From Medakamo hakoo (Eukaryota; Chlorophyta; Trebouxiophyceae; Coccomyxaceae), in NCBI GenBank assembly GCA_026636295.1, contig CP089454.1, positions 372,001 through 436,000 of the forward strand: a stretch of DNA of 64,000 nucleotides, in the 5' to 3' direction. Both the position numbers and the translations under genes were made by a program. The notes beneath the pieces were generated by a model. The model had not been told where the DNA came from and ran no database searches. It saw nothing but the letters and a program-made list of their open reading frames with translations. Below are positions 59,423-64,000 of this stretch, in pieces; the first letter of the stretch is position 1, and every line of letters starts with the position of its first letter.

Positions 59423-61717
59423 TCATCCAGCGTTGAGGTATGCGTGCAGATCCGGCGCCGCCTCCGGCCCCAAGCCCGGCACCGTGCGCGCCAGCTCCGC
59501 GTACAGAAAGCGCACACCATCCCCGCGGCCGGATGCGGCACCACCACCACCGCCCGGCCGCCCAGCGGAAGCGGTGCCGCCCCCCCCGCCCTCGCTCGCG
59601 CTGCCCGGCCGAGACCGGGCCGGCGCGCCGACCGTCCCGCCCGATGACGCCCCGCCCGCCGTGCCCGCGGGCCCGCCGGGAGGCCGCCTCCCGCGGACCG
59701 CCCGGCGCCGGGCCGCACGCGACGCTTCGAGCGTGGAGGAGAGGAGCGGGCCGACGCGGGCCGGGCCCAGGGCGGGCGCGGCCGCGCGCACCAGGCGCAA
59801 CACCTCCTCGTGCACCTGGGGCTCCGTGCCGACGGCCGGGACGAGCAGGCGTTCGACGGCGAACGACCAGAGCGGGGAACCCGGGGCAAGGCCAGGGCGC
59901 CAGGGCGGGGCTGTGAAGGCGGCCAGGCCCTTGGCGAGCGCGGCGGCAAAGGGCGCCCACTCTGGGGCGGAGCCCTCAGACCCCGCGCCAAACGCGTCGG
60001 CGAGGGCCGCCACCGCCGGCGCCGCGCCCGCCGCGTCGCCCGCGCCCACGCGGGTCAGACAGTAGGCTTGGGTGACGACGCGCGCGACCTCGTCCTTGGA
60101 GAGCAAGGCCACCAGGCCCGCGTCGGGCGGCGGGACGGCCGGGCCGGGCGGCGGCGGGGGTGGCGGCGCGCCCGGCACGGGCGTCGCCCGGCCAGACGGC
60201 GGCCCGCCGCCTTCATCCTCGGCCAGCAGCCCCTCCAAAATCCAGCCGGCAATGGTCGGGTACAGCGTGCGCATCAGGTCCGGGTCCGCGGGCGGGAGCA
60301 GGCCGGCGCGGGAGGCGGCCTTGCCGCCGGCGGCCGCGTCGCGCAGCCGCTCCCGCACGCCCGCGCCCAGTTGCAGCAGGCGGGTCAGGAAGGCCAGGCG
60401 GCCATCGGACGCGGGCGGGACCTCGCCGTCCACGCACGCGGCCAGGCGGGCCAGGGCTTGGTGCGCCAGCAGGCGGAGCGTGGACGGGTCGCGCAGGACG
60501 AGCGCGGCGTCGCAGAGCGCGCGCGTCCGCCCGCCCCACCCCGCGCCCGCGCGCCCGCCGGCCGCGCCGCCGGCCCGGCCGCCGCCAAAGCCCGGCACGC
60601 CCGCCGATTCGGCGTCGCCGCCGCCGCCACCGCCATCGCCGCGGTTGCGCTTGCGCCCACCACCGCCTCCACGGCGGGCGGGCGGCGGTGGAGCCGACGC
60701 CGCGGGCGCCGGCGCGGACTCGAAGGGCGCGAGCCAGGCCGAGACCTCGCGCTCCCGCCGGTCGTCCAACAGGCCGTCCCGCCCGCACGCGTCCAGCGTC
60801 CAGGCCAGCTTGTGGACCGGGTCGGAGGAGGCCAGCTCCGTGGCGGCCCCACCCGCGTCGTGCAGCGCCATGAGGAGCTGGGAGCGCAGCGCGGCGGCGC
60901 CGGCCGTGCGTGGGGCGGTCACCAGGCCGGGGGCGTCCCGGACGCGCGCGGCAATCAAGTCCGCGACGCCGCGGTAGACGGCGGGCGACCGCCCGATCAT
61001 GGCGACGAGTTTTTTAAGGGCGGGCGAGCCCGCGCGCTGCAGCCGGCGCGGCGCGCGCGGCGGGCGTGGGGCGGCACCGGCGCCGCTGGCCGGCACCACC
61101 CACTCGCCCGCGTCCAGCGCTCGCAGCAGCGTCCCCGTCTCGCCCGCGTACGCCGCCACCAACGGCGCCGCGTGCGACGCCAGCAGGTCCCGGTCCAGCT
61201 CCCACACCTGGCGCTGGACGCCCGGGGGCAGGTCGGCAAACAGGTCCCGGTCCGCGGCGAGCTGGGTGAGGAAGGCGGGCGGCACCGGGCGCAGGCGGTC
61301 GAGGACGGCCAGCGGGATGGCGCGCAGGGCGGGGAGGCCGATGTACGGGAAGGACGCGTTGAGCAACGCCGCCAGGACGTCGGGCGGCGCGGTCTCGATG
61401 CGGGAGAGGAGGCGGGCCGACGCGCCGGCCAGGACGGCGCGGTGCGCATCGGCGCGCGACGCGCCGAGCGCGTCGAGCAGCCCCAGCAGCGGGCCGCACC
61501 GGGCGGCGTCGGCCAGGCCGCCCGCGGCCGCAACTTCTCGCAGGGCGGAGCGTGGGTCCGTGGATGAGAGCACGGCCGCCACGTACTCTTGGCCGACCGC
61601 GCCGACGAGCGGTTGTTTGGGCGGCGGGACGGTGGGCGGGGGCTGCCCGGGGCGGGCGGCGGGCGGCAGCGGCGGCGGCGGCGCGGACGAGGCGGGCGCC
61701 GCCCCGCCTTCCGACAT
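59423..61717 (-). CDS. NELF-B (COBRA1)-like negative elongation factor subunit
   Basis: In animals NELF pauses RNA polymerase II near promoters; NELF-B is its HEAT-like scaffold. A single frame of 764 residues, against 580 in human. After a Pro-rich start the order follows human NELF-B: a conserved block DLFADLPPGVQRQVWELDR (compare YRACAVEVKRQIWQDNQ), SPALKKLVAMIGRSPAVYRG (compare VQRLTRMVGKNVKLYD), and LRSQLLMALHDAGG (LRAELLMSLHDLDV). Next come SSDPVHKLAWTLDACGRDGL (VDPCHKFTWCLDACIRERF) and LDDRREREVSAWL. Later parts keep the pattern (LVLRDPSTLRLLAHQAL, CLTRVGAGDAAGAAP). Gly/Pro/Arg inserts at about residues 340-390 and near the C-terminus account for the extra length. It ends DLHAYLNAG. 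This family is regarded as missing from land plants and yeast, so its presence here is notable. Confidence 0.8.
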   Translation of the reverse strand: MSEGGAAPASSAPPPPLPPAARPGQPPPTVPPPKQPLVGAVGQEYVAAVLSSTDPRSALREVAAAGGLADAARCGPLLGLLDALGASRADAHRAVLAGASARLLSRIETAPPDVLAALLNASFPYIGLPALRAIPLAVLDRLRPVPPAFLTQLAADRDLFADLPPGVQRQVWELDRDLLASHAAPLVAAYAGETGTLLRALDAGEWVVPASGAGAAPRPPRAPRRLQRAGSPALKKLVAMIGRSPAVYRGVADLIAARVRDAPGLVTAPRTAGAAALRSQLLMALHDAGGAATELASSDPVHKLAWTLDACGRDGLLDDRREREVSAWLAPFESAPAPAASAPPPPARRGGGGGRKRNRGDGGGGGGDAESAGVPGFGGGRAGGAAGGRAGAGWGGRTRALCDAALVLRDPSTLRLLAHQALARLAACVDGEVPPASDGRLAFLTRLLQLGAGVRERLRDAAAGGKAASRAGLLPPADPDLMRTLYPTIAGWILEGLLAEDEGGGPPSGRATPVPGAPPPPPPPGPAVPPPDAGLVALLSKDEVARVVTQAYCLTRVGAGDAAGAAPAVAALADAFGAGSEGSAPEWAPFAAALAKGLAAFTAPPWRPGLAPGSPLWSFAVERLLVPAVGTEPQVHEEVLRLVRAAAPALGPARVGPLLSSTLEASRAARRRAVRGRRPPGGPAGTAGGASSGGTVGAPARSRPGSASEGGGGGTASAGRPGGGGGAASGRGDGVRFLYAELARTVPGLGPEAAPDLHAYLNAG

Positions 61718-62018
61718 GACTGGCGCGGTTTTTTCAGCCGCGGAAACGAGGCAACGCTCCTCTCTCTTGTCTGCCGCGGGGGCGTGGGTGCGAGGCGGGG
61801 GGCGCGCCGCGGCGGTCGCGGCCCGGAAGCGAGCGCTGCTGCTGCGCGTTTTTTTAATGGGGGTGCGAGGCCGGGCCTTTCAACCCGCGCCCGGTGCTGC
61901 CTGGCCTTTGATTTCCGGGCCTTGCGCGCACATGTCACACACAACACACTGTCTCATTTTTTTCGGCTACAAAACACGCAGGCACACACCCCTCACACGC
62001 ACTCCTCCCACCCCTCTC
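61718..62018. other. Intergenic region 5' of the NELF-B-like gene
   Basis: About 300 bp carrying the NELF-B-like 5' region and the 3' end of the next minus-strand gene. It contains short T runs (61850s, 61960s) and no coding frame or RNA gene that I can support. Confidence 0.5.
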
Positions 62019-62555
62019 TCAGGCCGGCTGGATCTCCGGCGACCGCGGCGCCGTCCAACTCGTGAAAATGAATCGGTCCATCTTGGTCTGGACGGTCGCG
62101 CCACCGCCGCCGCCGCCGCTCGCTTTGACGGCCTTACTGGCGCCAGCACTGACCATGCATCCGGCCTCCGCGTGGGCGGCGCGGCGGCCTCCCGGCGAGT
62201 CCGGCGACGGCCGAAGCACGGCGGGACGGGCAGGTTGCAAGGCGGGGAAGATGCGACCGCTTGTGGTTGCCGCGAGCCCGCCGCCCAGAATGGCGCCCGC
62301 CAGGGCTCCCCATCCACCAGAGGCGAGCCCACCCAGCACCGCACACACGAAAACAGCTGCGAGGGTGACGGCGAGGCCCGGCTGTCCGTGCGCGGCGAGG
62401 TTTGCGAGCGCGGCGCGCGCCGCTTGGCTGAAGCTGGGCGTGGTTGCGGGTGCCTGCTGCGCCGGCGGCGGCGGGACCACGTCAAAGGTCAGGCTGCGGG
62501 CGGCCGTCAGCCCGTCTCCGCGACGCCTGGGGGGCGAGGGCGACCGGCCGTCCAT
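62019..62555 (-). CDS. Small predicted membrane protein
   Basis: Not recognised. 178 residues. The start MDGRSPSPPRRRGDG is charged and disordered; FSQAARAALANLAAHG looks like an amphipathic helix. A Gly/Ala-rich hydrophobic segment follows (LAVTLAAVFVCAVLGGLAS, then GWGALAGAILGGGLAATT), which could form one or two membrane helices. The C-terminal half is Pro/Ser/Gly-rich. No signal peptide or family motif is evident. The plus strand also has an open frame here, so the call rests on the clustering of hydrophobic residues in this frame and its position as a divergent partner of DXR (134 bp apart). Confidence 0.5.
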   Translation of the reverse strand: MDGRSPSPPRRRGDGLTAARSLTFDVVPPPPAQQAPATTPSFSQAARAALANLAAHGQPGLAVTLAAVFVCAVLGGLASGGWGALAGAILGGGLAATTSGRIFPALQPARPAVLRPSPDSPGGRRAAHAEAGCMVSAGASKAVKASGGGGGGATVQTKMDRFIFTSWTAPRSPEIQPA

Positions 62556-62689
62556 CCGTTTTGGTCTTTCCTTTTCAGCGAAATGGAGAGGGGAGTGTCG
62601 CGAAAAGACCGCGCTCTCTTCAAAGCTTTGACGTCTGGTTTTCTTTCCTGTCTCGTCGCTCCGTCTTCCGACTAACCACCGTCTTTCTG

Positions 62690-64000
62690 ATGCCTGCCAC
62701 CATCATGACGGGCGGTCGGGCCCGCGCTCCTGCGCGCCAGGTATGCGCAATTTCCTGGAACGCAGCGCCGGCGTTCAAGCGATAGTTTTTTTGCGCTCGT
62801 GGCTAGAGTCGCGCTCGCCCTCACGTCTCTCTCCGCCGCCCCACACTCCCCACAGGTCCGCACCGCCGCCGTCCCCGCCGACGCCGGTGTGACCGTGCCG
62901 CCCGCCTGGCCGGGCCGGGCCGTGCCGCCGGCCGACTGGAAGCCACTGGGCCGGGCCAAGGTAAGGGAAAGGTGGAAGAGAGCGCCGGCGGCGCAGCGCC
63001 GCCCGAATTCCCGTCTCGTTTGCGGCGGGATGGACGAGGGGCGTCCGGCCAGCCTTGCTGGCCGGCTTGAGGGAGGATTTAGGCTGCCAGAACTGTGGGA
63101 CAGTTGAGAAGGAAAGGCCGGCTGGAGTGGGAAACGGGCGATCGAGCCGGGCGCTCGCGCGCGGCTCGCTCCGCCACCGCACCCTCACCCTCCACCCTCC
63201 ACCACCCATCCCACCAGCGCTTCTCCGTCCTGGGCTCCACGGGGTCCATCGGCACCCAGACTCTGGACATCGCGGCCGAGCACGGCGACAAGTTTGAGAT
63301 CGTGGCCTTGTCGGCCGGCGGCAACATCGACCTGCTGGCGGAGCAGGTGCGGGATGGGGACTGGCGGGGAGGGGGGGGGGTGGACGGATGGATGGACGAG
63401 AAGAAAACCAGCCCAGACCCGCGCGCCCGCCTCCCGCTCACGCCCATCCCCCCCTTCCCGCGCGCCCGCCCACTCAAAAAACAGGTCCGCCAGTTCCAGC
63501 CGCGCATCGTGGGCCTGGCCGCGGCCGACAAGCTCGACGCCTTCAAAGCCCTGATCAAGGACGTGCCGAACCAGCCGGAGATTGTGGTCGGGCCGGAGGG
63601 CACCGTCGCGGCCGCGACGGCCGCGGAGGCCGACGCGGTCGTGACGGGCATCGTCGGCTGCGCCGGCCTCGTCCCCACGTGCGCCGCCATCGAGGCGGGC
63701 AAAGACATCTGCCTGGCCAACAAGGAGACGCTCATCGCGGGCGGGCCGCACGTCCTGCCCCTGGCCGCCAAGCACGGCGTCCGCATCCTCCCCGCCGATT
63801 CGGAGCACTCCGCCATCTTCCAGGTCATCCAGGGCCTGCCGGAAGGCGGCCTGCGCCGCATCATCCTGACCGCGTCGGGCGGCGCGTTCCGCGACCTGCC
63901 CACGGACCGCCTCCAGTCCGTCACCGTGGCCGACGCGCTCAAGCACCCCAACTGGGCGATGGGCCCCAAAATCACCGTGGACTCGGCCACGCTCATGAAC
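62690..64000 (+). CDS. DXR: 1-deoxy-D-xylulose 5-phosphate reductoisomerase (DXR/IspC), cut by window edge
   Basis: Second enzyme of the plastid MEP isoprenoid pathway: converts DXP to MEP with NADPH. Exons 62690-62740, 62856-62960, 63218-63346 and 63485-64000 (edge) join in phase. The first two exons give a short Ala/Arg/Pro-rich targeting region ending in [12 protein letters not shown]. Exon 3 opens with the NADPH site [15 protein letters not shown], then [18 protein letters not shown]. Exon 4 has [18 protein letters not shown], the NKETLIAGG motif, [12 protein letters not shown] (metal and substrate binding), [13 protein letters not shown] and the flexible-loop region [19 protein letters not shown] at the edge. 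All catalytic residues that fall inside the window are present. A short hairpin (63045-63065) lies in intron 2. Confidence 0.96.
63045..63065. repeat. Short perfect hairpin in DXR intron 2
   Basis: CCGGCCAGC (63045-63053) and GCTGGCCGG (63057-63065) are exact reverse complements around a 3-nt loop. It is intronic; no function is evident. Confidence 0.9.

Noticed and set aside
1-64000. tRNA, rRNA, transposon and virus-like elements searched for by eye
   Set aside because: No cloverleaf-type sequence, terminal repeats, reverse transcriptase, transposase, integrase or capsid motif was seen; faint matches did not hold up.

Overview
The window is nuclear DNA from a compact, very GC-rich green alga (Viridiplantae; prasinophyte- or trebouxiophyte-like gene density, species not determined). 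Three things support this. Most genes are spliced by short GT-AG introns (about 70-400 bp; donors mostly GTGAGT, GTGAGG, GTGCGT or GTAAGG). The protein set is plant-like: plastid phosphoglucan water dikinase, DXR of the MEP pathway, a CBSX3-type mitochondrial CBS protein, DUF1350 and DUF1995 plastid proteins, RimO and a PPR protein. There is also a full set of ordinary eukaryotic machinery: DDB1, GOS1, SART1/Snu66, ABCE1, GINS1/PSF1, a CDC50 flippase subunit and a JmjC demethylase. I support 32 protein genes, about one per 2 kb, with no tRNA, rRNA or recognisable mobile element. Extreme GC3 keeps many antisense frames open, so long open frames alone were not accepted as genes.

Layout. 1-2572 DDB1 (-, runs off the left edge); 2765-3773 GOS1 SNARE (+); 4047-5810 Ala/Gln/Pro-rich protein (-); 6463-7055 HINT (+), followed by a perfect 26-bp-arm hairpin; 7339-8547 CCCH zinc-finger protein (+); 8770-12570 PNPase-like protein (-) with lost catalytic residues; 12685-17077 RimO (+), whose large second intron contains a whole VID27-like gene on the other strand (13707-15984); 17260-20230 secreted lysyl-endopeptidase-like protease (-); 20533-21568 SOD with a signal peptide (-); 21665-22648 cis-prenyltransferase (-); 22755-27858 JmjN/JmjC protein (+); 28497-29681 membrane protein with an eight-cysteine, LTP-like ectodomain (+).

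29894-30986 Tim17-like protein (-); 31268-32742 CBSX3 (+); 33478-34119 HMG-box protein (+); 34387-35879 DUF1350 protein (-) with a one-base frame break in a G run; 36028-37269 DUF1995 protein (-); 37372-38583 PPR protein (+); 38740-39617 MCUR1/CCDC90-like protein (-); 39731-42760 Ala-rich coiled-coil protein (-), perhaps with a start codon split by an intron; 43007-44237 GINS1 (+); 44429-45810 CDC50 (+); then a minus-strand tandem of PWD, plastid coiled-coil protein, J-domain membrane protein and SART1 (45933-55635); 56048-58258 ABCE1 (+); 58365-59333 plastid protein of unknown function (-); 59423-61717 NELF-B-like protein (-); 62019-62555 small membrane protein (-); 62690-64000 DXR (+, runs off the right edge).

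The genes do not form one pathway. Several divergent pairs share an organelle: PNPase/RimO, DUF1995/PPR and Tim17-like/CBSX3. The most unusual items are a NELF-B homologue in a green lineage, a PNPase that looks catalytically dead, a lipid-transfer-like eight-cysteine domain fused to a membrane anchor, the gene nested in the RimO intron, and the perfect hairpin after HINT.
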